From contig JAKSZP010005280.1 of assembly GCA_022478985.1 (NCBI GenBank), positions 186,001-250,000 of the forward strand: DNA of 64,000 nucleotides, given 5' to 3'. The translations under genes and the position numbers were made by a program. Position 1 is the stretch's first letter; each line of letters starts with the position of its first letter. The stretch is from Massospora cicadina. Taxonomy: Eukaryota; Entomophthoromycota; Entomophthoromycetes; Entomophthorales; Entomophthoraceae. The notes below the pieces were generated by a model. That model did not search any database and had not been told where the DNA came from. It saw only the letters and a program-made list of their open reading frames with translations. Positions 45,742-56,991 of the stretch are shown here, piece after piece.

Positions 45742-46308
45742 ATGAGCTGGATGAGAGGGAGATGTCAGACTTATATGATAGTTGACATATGCACTCTGAT
45801 ATCAACTAATCTTTAATTTCAGAGAAATCAATCTCAAAATTAATAGGATAAGCTCTCCAGAGAAGAATTAAGAATTATATGATCCAAGAGGCTATTATGA
45901 GAAAATAACAAGAGTGAACATAAATGAGCATTCTTAATTGCACTTCAAAACAAACATTGACGGCAAAAATCTCCTGTCAAGGATGAGGAGAAAATCAGAA
46001 AATTGAGGACGCCAGACCAAGAATCCTGAATATGACAGCACGTCATTTGCCCTGACAGGGGGAAAACTGGATCCTGAGATTAATATCATCACAAGTAAAT
46101 TGATCGGTCTGGCATGATGAAAGGTTGTGGGGACCATGCCCTGAGTAAGCAGTAGCGAGGAGGAAGAGGAAGAGAGCTGCATGCCAAAGGTCATCTCAAG
46201 CAGCGTTTAGTACTTATTGATTGTACTCCACTTGAACAAATGAAGTATTTAAACAAGTGTCTGAAGCAGTCTTCTCCTGCCCTGATCTTTTCTCTTTGGA
46301 TATCTAGG

Positions 46309-46321
46309 CAAGTGGGGGATG
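46309..46321 (+). promoter_or_regulatory. Polypurine tract of element D
   Basis: AAGTGGGGGATG directly precedes the 3' LTR start TGTTGGG. Confidence 0.7.
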
Positions 46322-47800
46322 TGTTGGGATTTTTGCGAATATTCCCAGCTTACTAGATTAACAGGGATTTCTAGGGGATGATTCCCTAAAGTGAAGTGAA
46401 TTGGATATTGGTTGACCCTGATTTCATGGTAACAATGTTTGGGGTATTTTAGGTTGTTTGTCTTAGTTGGATCTGTTGGGGATCAATATGGATAGTGCTT
46501 AAAACTCATTGGGCAGAGTTGCCAACAAAATAGGGTCATCTGATAGTTGATTAACTATTCAGTGTACCAATTGGTATTAGGCAAGTTTCATCTCTGACTG
46601 ATTGGGAATTTTAGGATTAAGTTGCAAGGCGAGTAATGCCGCCTGCAACTAGCTAATCAATCAATTGGTATATGACCTGCCTTAATGGGTAACAAGTCCC
46701 ATTACCTAAGAAGGTCGCTTGCCAAATATGTTTGGTTGTCTGGGATTGAGAGGAAAACGTTAGGGACACATTTTCTACTCTTTCCATTTTAAGTCTCAAG
46801 GATTTCTAATGAGAGAGATCCTAGCCAGAATTGATAACCCATTGCTGATGAATGAGGATGGGTAATTCAATGGCAATGGCTGCCATTTCATTGATGAGGT
46901 GCCAACTGAGGGTTGGGCACCAAATTCCCACTACAACTTCCCCTTTGAATTCACTAATAAAAAAACACATTTTTGAAGAGATAAAGATCGGCTTGAAACT
47001 CCATTTAGTTTCACTAGTCCTGGGGTTGATACAGGTGTTAAGGAAATAATCAGCCAGGTGGACCAAGATCCCTATATGGCAGGAAGCTATGAAAGACATA
47101 GGACTATGTCTCTAGTCTCTTGTAGTGAGGGAGAAATCACTGGGATGTAAGAGGTGACCTGATTGAGGTGGAAATCAATTATAAGGTTGGTGACTAACTG
47201 TTGTTCAACATTAGCACTTCTTTATCTTTTACATCATACCATTATATCATTGAGAATTGTACTAGAAACGCTTAATTTTATCACTAGGTGGTCCCAACCT
47301 AATACCAGTAACACTTAAAAAAGACACTTTACCAGTAATTAGTATTATCTTAATATACTTATTATAATCCATTTTAAGTTCTATTCTTTCTCAGGAAAAT
47401 TATTGCTGTGTGTTTTAATTGGGAGACTCTTTTAGGAGAAAGAGTAAGGATCTGAGTGGGGATCCAGAGAAGAGAAGCTGAATCAAATCAGGGATCGCTG
47501 CCAACTGTGTGTCACAGAGAGAAACTATAAATGAGGATCTGAGTGTGGATTGAGTTAGGCAGTACTAGGAAATGAATCCCTATTAAGGACATCCTAAGTA
47601 TTTTGAGAGAAAATACTAGCCAAGCATTGGGCATAATTCTAGTACTTTATTCAACTATGGATAATAGTCTCCATAATAATACAAATAGTTACATCTTACT
47701 ATCATATAATGCAACGAATTGCACAATGACGAACCTGTGCAGTTTTACAATTTATAAGGGTTATTAGCAATAATATCAGAAAACCTATAAATGTTTAATA
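46322..47800 (+). repeat. 3' LTR of element D
   Basis: Starts TGTTGGGATTTTTGCG and ends near TTTAATA. Pairs with 37988-40582 over its whole length except the 1.15-kb insertion there and the short micro-insertion here at 47275-47300. Confidence 0.88.
47275..47300 (-). mobile_element. A-tailed micro-insertion, copy 2 (diverged)
   Basis: Compared with the 5' LTR of D near 38940, extra bases are present: TTTTATCACTAGGTGGTCCC AACCT. On the minus strand this is the same core as the other copies (GGGACCA.CTAGT) with a degenerate A tail. Related bases flank it: TGTACTAGAAACGCTTA on the left and ATACCAGTAACACTTA on the right. The paired LTR proves it is an insertion. Confidence 0.6.
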
Positions 47801-49389
47801 GAAAAGCTTTAAATCTTGTTTTTACCTTTAATAAAAATTAACAATCTTTTTTAAGTATTATGGCTTGAAAAATGAACTCCATATAGCTCCATTTGAAGAG
47901 GAGTATATTTTGAAAACTCTTTTTTGGCTCATAAACTATGTGAGCTTAACCAATACTAGAAATGCTCACCATCACTTACGCCCCTCCAGGAAATCCAAAA
48001 CCCCTCTTACACTTCTCTTAAGTTAACTCTCAAAAGGTAGAACGCCACCTTGCAGTCTAAGGCTGCTGTTATGGGTGTACAGATAGTTGCGCTTACAGCC
48101 CGGTTATTCTTGGCTATTTTTTTAGTACTAGATGGTAATTATTCTTGGCTATTCATATCCTAATATCCTCCCCAGTGTATGACAGAACCCTGTGGAAAGC
48201 TCAGAAATCTAGGGTATAGCCATCCACTATATTTAAGAAGGGGTTTACATTAATTATTATAAGGGAAATAATGGTATGCATAGTTCCAAACGCCCACTAT
48301 AAGCAAAAGTGCTATGTCGGGGGCACTCTGGTTCACAGGTGTAGCTTCCAGGTTTGGGAGTGGCGGAATATAAGACAACTCTCCATAAATCCGCAGTTTT
48401 TGAATTAATGCATGTTCAAATATGAGTATATTTTTGTAATGGATGTATTGGCATAATTTCTAGATTTTTGGCTTGTAATTGTTGTCATCCCAATGTAATG
48501 GATTGATTGTGCAGATTCCCCACATTTATACTGTGTAAAATGCATTTGAAAATATGACGTTCATTTCTAGGTGTTTCTTGTAACAGGAAACATGGTAGGA
48601 GGGTGGTAAATCTACAAAAATCATCTTAAAAATGCTAATTAACTAGAAATTTTACCATAATATATAATAAATAATGAATTTGTGACTGAGCCTGCTGAGG
48701 GTAGCCATCTTATATAATGGGATGGTCAGATATGGGTACAAAGTGGAAGCAAATATGTATGAATGATGGACACTTATTGGTTAAATCTATCCAAGCTCTT
48801 AAAATCTTTCAGGGACTGGTTGAAATGAATAATATGTCATGGGATCTGCCATATTGCTTGGTGAAACATCCCAGTAAACTTGGAACTCTGGGGCAATTAA
48901 AGAGATTACCAGAATCCTTAAGAAATAAAAAACGTTTGAACCTCAATCTTTGGTCTTGAAGTGTTTGAACATTCTGAAATTGATTTCAATCATATAAGGC
49001 TATTTGAATTAGTTGGGCTTTGAGATGCTTTAAATACCATATCTAAGGTCTTTACCCATAGTTTAGCCCTTTTTAGATGTGGGGCAGGGTAGGAGTGGCG
49101 GTTGTAAGGTGGGAGGCACTATAAGGTAAGCTTTAGACTGGTAAATCTCTTTGACAAAGTATGGATTAGGGTTAAGATAAAATGAGTTGAAGTGATGTGA
49201 AACTTGGTTATGTCCTTAAAGGATGACATGACTCAGCGTTCATCTACAGCATGTGATAGTCCTGCCTCTGCACCAAAGGGTTGGCCTGGGGCTTGAGTCC
49301 TTTCTTTGTCCTAAAGGAATATAAGGTTCTGTCCAGATTGGGTGGGCTGACCATATAGACTTACATTAGCTCTTTTTTAAACCTTGATT
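47801..49389. other. Unassigned stretch after element D
   Basis: No pol motif, TIR or LTR pair. An 80-codon plus ORF at 48717-48959 has protein-like composition (KIFQGLVEMNNMSWDLPYC) but matches nothing I know. The expected upstream part of the element E 5' LTR was not found here, so E may be 5'-truncated or rearranged. Confidence 0.4.
48119..48138 (-). mobile_element. A-tailed micro-insertion, copy 3
   Basis: TTTTTAGTACTAGATGGTAA lies between perfect copies of TTATTCTTGGCTATT (48104-48118 and 48139-48153). On the minus strand it is ACCATCTAGTACT followed by A. The 15-bp perfect TSD indicates a recent retroposition-like event. Confidence 0.8.
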
Positions 49390-49416
49390 TGCAGTTATAC
49401 TGAAAGCTGAGAAAGT

Positions 49417-49436
49417 GGTGCTCACTACATGGGGCT
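49417..49436 (+). promoter_or_regulatory. Primer-binding site candidate of element E
   Basis: TGGTGCTCACTACATGGGGC begins with TGG and resembles the site after the 5' LTR of element D (40585). Suggests both families use the same or related tRNA primer. Confidence 0.5.
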
Positions 49437-49659
49437 CTGAGCTGTTCATAGCATAAAAGCAAACATAAAAAATGAATAGAAATCTATATAAGACAATTTA
49501 TCTGTAGACCAAGAAGAGTTCAACCAGATGTATCAATAGTTTAAAATATGAGGTGACTCCTATACAGCCTAGAAGCTTGAGATTTTAAGCTATTTTTGAG
49601 ATCTCCTTACCTATTTTTGATCAGAACTAAAAATATTTTTATATGAAAACATCAGCCTT

Positions 49660-51480
49660 ACCATCCAGGATTTTAATATGATTTATACTGTGGGAGGCCA
49701 CTCCAAATGGGGCTGTGCCACTGCCATATCCTCCACCTTGCAGTATTCTTACTATTCATTTCAATTGCCAGCTAGCAATTTAATAACCATAGCTGAACGC
49801 TATTTTCGACATTTTGACCATTTTGCATTCCTCCATATATACTTCAGGTTGTGGGAACGTACCACAAAAGGATCGCATGGAAGCTTGAGTTAAATTAAAC
49901 CTTACATTCAAGCGTTTTACAATTCTATAACATCGCTTCCACCTACGTTTTATAATGATTTGGTTGCCTATTTAGATACCCAACGGTTGGTAATTGAAGC
50001 CAGATCCAAATACTCATGATGAATAATAAAGTCTACAATTGCCTTTAAGATAAATTTCGTTGACAGCTACAACTTATTGATTCCTCCTGAGCAACAGTTA
50101 TACCATATTTAAGCACTTATTTAAAAACTACAACAGAGATGCTAGGAGTAAACTAACTGAAAGGATGGCCCTGGTCCCACAGGACCTCCTGGTTATGATG
50201 GACCGCTTACCTGATAGTTCTAAAGGGCTTCAAGGCCCTCTGGGATATCAAGGTTAACTGATCTCAGTCTTTGGAAATTTAATATATCCTAGAAGAGGGA
50301 CATTTTAACCCCAAAATTAGCTCTACATACCTATATGAGGAAAAGTAGCATGAAGATCAAAGATCCGCCTTAATGGATATCACATTATTATAAACTCATA
50401 TTTGATGCCTTTTCCAACAAGATGTACATTTTTAGTGTGTTAAAAAAGGTTCTGACAACCACCTCAACTAAGTTGAGTAAACTTGAAGCGAATTTGATGT
50501 TCAAAATGACAACTGTGAGAGAAAAAGCAGATATAAAATGCAGAGATTTAAGTCTTAAATGAACAACTTAACCAAAAGGCCCTAATCACCTCCACAAGCA
50601 GTATTGAGGAGATGTCCAAGATGATCAAGAAGTATTATGCCAATAATTTAGACATCAAGCTTCATAAGAATATTCCAAAATGGAGTCTTCCAAGACTGTC
50701 CATGCCATTGTTCTCAACACTTTTTGCCTATTGTAACTAAATTAAAACCAAGTTTCAAGGATAAATTTTGACCTGGATAAGAAAGCATTGCTTCTCTCTT
50801 ATTAGTTTAATAGAGTTACATGGAGGAAGCAACTAGTTGCCAAAAAGTGAAACATATTCTGTCCTGTCTGAACAGCACAACCTGAGAAATTTTGACTCCC
50901 CATTTATGAGATTACCAGATGTGTAATCAGGTCAATAAAGCATTAATATATGAATTTGATATAAATCAACTCTCACAGACCAAAAAAAGGCTTTTATGTC
51001 CATTTTATTGACTAAATGAGAAATCCCTATTGTATTTACCAGACACTTTTATGCTCACAATCAAAATTTGGTTAACAACAACCATATTACTCTGGATTAA
51101 AATATAACCACAACGATTGCTGATCTTATATCATATCTGAGATTCAGCTGCATACAATCAGACTCAAGTGCTATCTTACTTGCATCCATAAAATAAAGAG
51201 GTACTTAACGTAATACTAGTTTGACTTTCGTTTCTAAGGTTCATCTGCATTTTACCAGTAAATTCTGTGTTCATGTTGTAGAAATAAAACACTTTAGAAA
51301 ACCTAATGCACTTATTGTAATCGACCTCTCTACACTGTCAAGTGATGCTGGAAAAGATATGAGAGAGGCAAAAAGGTCAGTTACCTTGAAGACCGAGGCA
51401 TTTCATGTTGACAAACCTGTTATGCCACAAGAAAATATTTGTACCTTCCAAACCTTGGTCATCATGACCTAGGTAAAAAG
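49660..51480 (+). pseudogene. Element E gag and possible protease region
   Basis: Open pieces at 49678-49893 and 51221-51472 and scattered coding-like stretches (SSIEEMSKMIKKYYANNLDI near 50600-50660). The stretch near 50165-50260 reads in two frames as Gly-Pro-rich, collagen-like (GPTGPPGYDGP, then GLQGPLGYQG). No zinc knuckle or protease triad is secure. The call depends on position. Confidence 0.45.
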
Positions 51481-52330
51481 AAAGTGACTAATTTCCTTTG
51501 ATAATAAAGAACCTAATACTTCTTACTCTTCTCCAGATGTATATCAAATATTTCTTACCCTGCCTTCACATTTTGTTATACTTTTAACCCATGTTTTTTT
51601 ACTAGTTCGCAAGGTTCTTATTCATTCTATCAATAAAAGTGATTCTCCTGAGAATATTTTATCTTTTAAGCTAATTAAACATATATTAAAATTGCTCCTA
51701 ATCTATCCAAAACATAGAATATGTCACTGCTGGGCCGCAGTGCATTAATTATATTAAAACCTAATGCTTTTTTATACATCCAATTGGTAAATTAACCTTA
51801 GTTTCTTCAATTGTTTGCTATATAATTCAAGCTATGTTTTTATTGAGAACACAACTCCTCTGTGACTATACTGCCATAGTACACTATGCCTGTGAGGTTT
51901 TTACTTATGTGGACATAGATTTTCTCTAGTATTCATAACTTTACAAGATAAAATAATGGTTATAAAATCTCAGGCCTGCATTATAAAATGAGGACTATAT
52001 TGACCAAATTTAGTGCCATGTACAAGGCTCTTGTACAGTATCTCATCCATTAGTAATTGGACAATAGGTCATGCCCTTTTACCTACTAAAGTCTACCTTG
52101 ATACCACCAAAGCCTCAAGATATAGTTAGTATCTAAATCCATGTCATTGTCTCATAGGGACACCTATTAGAAATATGGGAACTAGACAATTATTTAGTAA
52201 ATGATGTACTAACTTTTCTGAGGATCTTTTATCCAGACTATGACAATCCAATATCATCGTTGCTGGATATCACAACCAAGATCCTAAGACATTAGGTCCC
52301 TAACCCTGGTCGCTTATGCCCAAGTTTTAT
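51481..52330. other. Element E, unreadable gag-pol stretch
   Basis: Expected to hold protease and the start of pol by position. No motif survives. Confidence 0.35.
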
Positions 52331-53060
52331 CTGTCAAAAATAAACTATGTCTGCCTTTTTGGAAGACTACGCAACTTCAGTACAGAGCTGCACCCATCAG
52401 TTACCCAGATGGAGACTTCATTTGGAAGAATGTTTACTAGTGAACAATGGGAAAATATTAAACATTTTCTAGAAAATCGTGCTGACCAAAGCTAAAATGC
52501 CACATATGAATTTAGAAAAATACAGTGTGTCCTAAACCAGATTGAGCCAGAGAACCCCGGCTATATTCTCCCAATCATACCAAAAAATTAAGATGAAAAA
52601 AGCCTAGGTAGACATTAAACTTAAGATGCTTACTAAGTCTGGATAATGGTGCCTTTTCAAATCCATAATACACCCCTCTTGTTGATTCAAAAAAATAGAA
52701 GTTATAAAGTAGTGATGTAATACTATAGACTTAGCTTTGTAACAAAGAAGGATAGCTACTCACTGCCTATGATTGATGACTTGCTCCATTTACTTGCCAA
52801 CCCTAATACGTTTATGCAATAAAATTACCAATGTATACTGGAAAATCAAACTAGCACCTGACGATTGGGCAAGTGTGCCCTCATTCCAATGAAGAGTTAT
52901 TTATACCATCAAGAATTCCCCAAGGATCTTTTCAATGAGCCCGCCACATTCCAGAGGGACACAGATGGTGTCCTAAGGAACTTAAAGCTATTGTGTGCCT
53001 TGGTCTACCTCAATGACATCACCATATTCTTGAGGACTTCCAATTGACACTTGGAGCACC
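52331..53060 (+). pseudogene. Element E reverse transcriptase
   Basis: KKDSYSLPMIDDLLHLLANP near 52747-52806 marks the fingers-palm entry. Frame 52865-53047 has SYLYHQEFPKDLFNEPATFQ and RDTDGVLRNL; the catalytic motif at 53006-53017 reads YLND-ITIF, with asparagine for the first aspartate. Stops and shifts are abundant upstream. Confidence 0.8.
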
Positions 53061-53850
53061 TTTAAGAAGTGTAAAATCGCCTTTGTGAGGCCTTTGTAAA
53101 CTCGAGCTATCAAATGCTCCTTTTTAGTATAGAAATGGAATTTATAAAAACAAAATCAGTAAACAATGGATTTAACTTATATCTAATAAGGTCACAGATA
53201 TCAGGAAGATATTTATCCTCCAAATTCTAAGGTATATCCAAGTATAACTAGAAATGGTAGAGTATTACCATTAGTTATCCCCCATTTTGACAACTTTGGG
53301 AAACCACTAGTTCATCTACTAGATTTATGTCTTAGAAATGGCAACCTGAACAGGAACAGGATTTAGGCTTGTTAGTAGTTTCCATATGTATTAAACTTAT
53401 TTATGCCAACTGCAAATTACTGTCCTTTGTTATTGTTCAGTAACGCTAGTGACATTTATGTAGGAACCACAAGTGCTCATCATGAGGAAAGTCAAGCTTT
53501 TTTTATGACATATTTTAACAAACTTTATTTAAAGCTGAGCATATTTATAGCGTTACCGATTCATAGTGCCTGAATGTATTGTTAGCACTAAACTATTATG
53601 TCCATGCATGTATGAGACACATTTTTCTGGCATCATATATCATGCTTCACTTCAGTGGTACTTTATTTGAACCCTATTGATAGACTGGCGAGAAGAGCAT
53701 TATAGTTACAGAACTATGCTCTATCAATGTACATCCTGATGAAGCAATTTATTAGAATTAGGAAAATCTTTCAAGAATACCAGTGATAGCACTATTGACC
53801 CCAAAAGATGATTACATTTATGATGTAATAAGATGACCTGAGATATGATA
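53061..53850 (+). pseudogene. Element E connection and RNase H
   Basis: Readable blocks: SVTDSxCLNVLLALNYYVHA near 53547-53608, corresponding to the YS..E-E-LA block of gypsy RNase H, and related pieces around 53395-53460. The catalytic TDAS block is not clear. The domain is strongly decayed. Confidence 0.6.
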
Positions 53851-54575
53851 GCTATTGACGCCAGAGACTCAGGATGAATTGCAGAATACTATGGAGGACA
53901 CTCAAATACAGAAAATAATGCTATATAAGCGACTAGATGGAAGATAGTTGCCATATACGCACTCTTCTTCAAAAAACAAAGTCATCCTTGAAGGACATTT
54001 AGATGTGGTACATGAAGAAATGAAGAAAATTTATAAATGGTTAAAGAAGCGTTGCTACTGGTATTAGATGGTATAAAGAATCCATGAAGTATTGGAATTT
54101 TACCTAACTTGCAGAAACTGATATTGGCCCTGCATCTGATATCAGCTCCAAGCCATAGTCCTTTCATGCCCCCTTTGATGTTACTAGTATTGACATGGTG
54201 AGTACATTTCTTACCAGCTTACATGGGCATAATATATCCTTTTATCAATAGATTAATTGTCCAAGTGGGTTGCGGCATTATCTGTACTAGCAATTGCAAA
54301 AGCTACGCCTTATTTCTGCTTCCTGCATTTTCATCCAACATGAATGCCCCAAATACTACTTTTGTAAATTGTCTCTGTTCCACTTCTTATAAATTACTAA
54401 GACTAACCTCTTTATTTGACACTAACTAAAACTTTATCGCTCTCTACAATCCATCTGATAATTGAGTGGTAGAGAAAGAAATGGAACCTGATGTCTATAA
54501 ATTGTAATTTTCAGTCTCCAACCCCATGCGCTAGAATCACTACTTACCAAGTGTCCTCTTAGTATACAAGATAAT
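53851..54575 (+). pseudogene. Element E integrase, first part
   Basis: Pieces in order: KNKVILEGHLDVVHEEMKKI then YKWLKKRCYWY (54000-54065, zinc domain), a core start near 54233-54310 (YILLSIDxLSKWVAALSVLA) with the first aspartate, and NPSDN-VVEKEMEPDV near 54450-54495 (catalytic glutamate block), then LPSVLLVYK near 54540-54565. Coding is cut at 54575 by element G. Confidence 0.75.
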
Positions 54576-55154
54576 TGTAACAATCAAGTTCATCTCGATT
54601 GTACATTCTGATTCAAATTCAGATTTTCAGAATCTGAGTCTGATTGCTTTTTTATATTTTTGGCTAGGTCATTTTGGGCGCTGGGTTGTGCCTCACCTGA
54701 GTTGTATACTAGGTTTGTGCAAGCCTAATCAATGACTTGGGTGAGGTCCCCAAGGGGCGGCTTTTATAAAGCGTTCCTGCCCATTCAGAAGCTCACTTTG
54801 GAATATTCTCCCTAGCATTCCCTACCTGGGGGAGCATTGGCGGTGGCTCCTCAGACAAGCTCTGGTCAGTGGGCACCTTTGTTTTTTATGTTCTGAATAA
54901 AAATAAGATTGTTTCAGGGTTAGCATACCTTGCATACCTGTGGTCTTTTTCAGGCGTTTTGTTTTAAGGAGCTTTTGTGTGGTTGGGTTGGACAAACCCA
55001 GAGGACTTTGCGTAACCAACCAGTAGTAGGCAATGTTTGGCGCTGTTGGCGCCACAAACCTCTCCCTACTCAGTTAGGCTGCTTTGGTTGCTTGCTGGTG
55101 GCACCAAAAGAATATTTATTGTGGTTGAAAACTGGGGTTTTTCTGATTGTGACA
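54576..55154 (+). repeat. 5' LTR of element G
   Basis: TGTAACAATCAAG...TGACA. Contains a TATA-like TTTATAAA (54763-54770) and AATAAA (54897-54902). Hairpins at 54580-54102-equivalent positions: 54580-54602, about 54622-54645 and 54692-54745, matching those of the 3' LTR. Confidence 0.9.
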
Positions 55155-55733
55155 TTATTCCAAAGTCAGATGTGCGCTGCACGCTGCTGATCCCTAATCT
55201 GGCTGACCTCTTTGGTCACTTGGTCTCAGTTGTCAAGGAACCATCACTGGTGGGAGCTGGTGACTGATGGCCAACCCTGGACTTAAGTGACCGTCAGTTA
55301 ATTTCCCAGTGGGGCCTTCTGCTCACCAGGGATTCAATGGCACTGAGGGGACCTGTCCCAGCAGGGCTCCCTCACCCATGGATGGTCTGCCAGAATGCGG
55401 TTGGACGTCCAGCTGCGCTGTACCATGCACCCCTCTTGCACTTATGTTGGAGAAAGCGCCTTCCTGGTCAGGATGGTAAGACCATCCTCAACAGGAGCCT
55501 GAGAGGGGGCGCAACACAGTCAAATGCTGGGCGTGCGTCATTGGGCTTAGTGGGCTGATATGGAAGCCCAGTCCCAATTTGCTCTTTCCATCTATGTTTT
55601 CTCAAGGGGACCAGAGTTTATCTGGGCTAATTTTTATGGAGCTCGAGGTAACTCGCCCCAGGAAGCCCTCATCATGGCTGCCTTCCACTGTGGGGCTCCT
55701 CTTCAGGGAGAGGCTCTTCTTTAGTAGGGGTAA
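55155..55733 (+). other. Internal region of element G
   Basis: GC-rich, about 580 bp. Short openings (55155-55267, LLIPNLADLFGHLVSVVKEP; 55337-55558) could be leftover gag leader, but no motif is recognised. The sequence after the LTR (TTATTCCAAAGTCAGATGTG) does not look like a standard TGG-type primer-binding site. TTAGTAGGGG at the end is the polypurine tract. Confidence 0.6.
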
Positions 55734-56318
55734 TGTAACAATTGAGTTCATCTCAATTGTACATTCTGACCTGGATTCAGATTTTCTAAATCTGAGTCAG
55801 ATTGCTTTTGCATATTTTTGGCTCAGTCATTTTAGGCTCTGGGTTGTTTCTCACCTGAGTTGTATATTAGGCTTATGCAAGCCTAATCAATGACTCAGGT
55901 GAGGCCCCTGAGGGGTGGCCTTTATAATGCATGCCTGCCCATTCTGAAGCTCACTTTGGTTTTTTAAGAGGACCCTAGCATTTCCCTTCCTGGGGAGCAT
56001 TGGAGGTGGCTCTCAAAATGAACTCTAGTCGGTGGGCACCTTTTTTTAAATTCCTGAATAATAAAGGTTGTTTTGGAGTTAGCATACCTCACATACTAGT
56101 GGTCTTTTTTGGGTGTTTCATTTCAAGGAACTTTCATGTAGTTGGGGCAGACCAACCCAGAGGCTTTTCATAAACAACCAGTAGTAGGCAATGTTTGGCG
56201 TTGTTGATGCCCCAAACCTCTCCCTACTCGGTTAGGCAGCTTTGCTTGCTTGCTGGTAGCACCAAAAGAATATTTATTTTTTTGGCGGTCAGAAACTGGG
56301 GTTTTTTCAAACATGACA
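55734..56318 (+). repeat. 3' LTR of element G
   Basis: TGTAACAATTGAG...TGACA. TATA-like TTTATAA near 55920, AATAAA at 56060-56065. Holds three hairpins (55738-55760, 55771-55800, 55850-55903). Confidence 0.9.
55850..55903. promoter_or_regulatory. Strong hairpin in the G LTR
   Basis: CTCACCTGAGT, a 5-base bulge, ATTAGGCTT, loop ATGC, AAGCCTAAT, a 5-base bulge, ACTCAGGTGAG: arms of 11 and 9 perfect pairs with a symmetric internal loop. The counterpart at 54692-54745 differs at several positions, most giving G-U pairs. It sits in U3 just upstream of the TATA-like box. Confidence 0.75.
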
Positions 56319-56991
56319 ATAAGCTACCATTGACCATTAAGATGGCTAAATCCCAAGCCCTCTATAATTGAGAACCCTGGTTGCCTAATATTTTTTACCC
56401 CTTCTGAATTCCTTCATATCCATAAAACTCTGAATTGACTATGAGGGCCTTATAAGATATATTCCTTATTTGAAGGCTATTGCTACTAATGGAAATGTCT
56501 CAATTAATTCTATTTGTAATGATACGGTTTGAACTGATTGTCTCATTTTGACTTAAAACTTGTATTTCCAAATCCTGAGTCATAACGCCTCAGGTTTTTG
56601 ACTGAGGTTTGGATTGACCCTAGGGCTGTACCTTTCCAAGCTATTCTTTGGGCTCAAAAGCTCCAAAAGTATGGCTTGGGAGGCTCCGTGAAGGACAACT
56701 TTAACAGGTTGAGCCCGCGCCATTTCTAAACCTCAGTTCATAAATGCGATCTCTCTTGGCCATTCTGGTCGCCCCTCACGCCTTACCTGGCTTCTGCAGT
56801 GTGACAGATTAATGTAGCATCAACAGAAAACTTGGTCTTGTGGGGCCTGATTCACCCCTATATTGCTCTGTCTTTTCATGATGCCCCACAACGCCAGTCC
56901 ATAAAGGTAATGATTTTTTCTTAGCGTATTTATTTTGATAAAAAAGAAGGGCTATTCTGGGTTTGCAACTGCACTTACCTGCTTTGTTATT
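56319..56991 (+). pseudogene. Element E integrase, middle part (decayed)
   Basis: Element E sequence resumes after G. The first bases fit the end of the integrase core by position; GPYKIYSLFEGYCY near 56445-56485 may belong to the C-terminal domain. The rest (56500-56991) is not readable and may include another unrecognised piece; a stretch near 56690-56900 is more GC-rich and open in shifting frames. Confidence 0.4.

Larger units (their letters stand above)
44237..46308. other. Accessory region of element D between integrase and 3' LTR
   Basis: About 2 kb, much longer than the space normally found in gypsy elements without an extra gene. First part (44240-44640) is A-rich spacer. Plus strand: a basic ORF at 44681-44890. 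Minus strand: a long ORF at about 45070-45741. Near 46155-46175 the plus strand encodes an acidic run (SSSEEEEESCMPK). No envelope-like signal peptide plus transmembrane arrangement was found. Confidence 0.6.
37988..47800 (+). mobile_element. Ty3/gypsy retrotransposon D with a long 3' accessory region
   Basis: LTRs of about 1.45 kb (37988-40582, enlarged by an insertion; 46322-47800) flank gag, RT, RNase H and integrase. No chromodomain is seen. Unusually, about 2 kb lies between the end of integrase (44236) and the 3' LTR, containing an antisense ORF and plus-strand openings. The 3' LTR is preceded by AAGTGGGGGATG. Confidence 0.88.
54576..56318 (+). mobile_element. Small non-autonomous LTR retroelement G
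   Basis: Two LTRs of about 580 bp (54576-55154, 55734-56318) start TGTAACAAT and end TGACA, flanking an internal region of only about 580 bp without gag or pol. The five bases outside are ATAAT and ATAAG, a near-perfect TSD, and element E integrase lies on both sides. A purine tract (TTAGTAGGGG) precedes the 3' LTR. The layout fits a TRIM-like or deletion-derived element needing enzymes from another gypsy family. It is more GC-rich than its surroundings. Confidence 0.88.

Noticed and set aside
44237..46308. Envelope gene in the D accessory region
   Set aside because: No signal peptide, furin-like site or C-terminal membrane anchor in a consistent frame.
48717..48959. 80-codon ORF as a real gene
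   Set aside because: No homology recognised, no neighbouring exon-like structure, and length within chance expectation for 64 kb.
54060..54075. Fifth micro-insertion (TATTAGATGGT)
   Set aside because: No A/T tail and no flanking duplication; it is part of the element E integrase zinc region.
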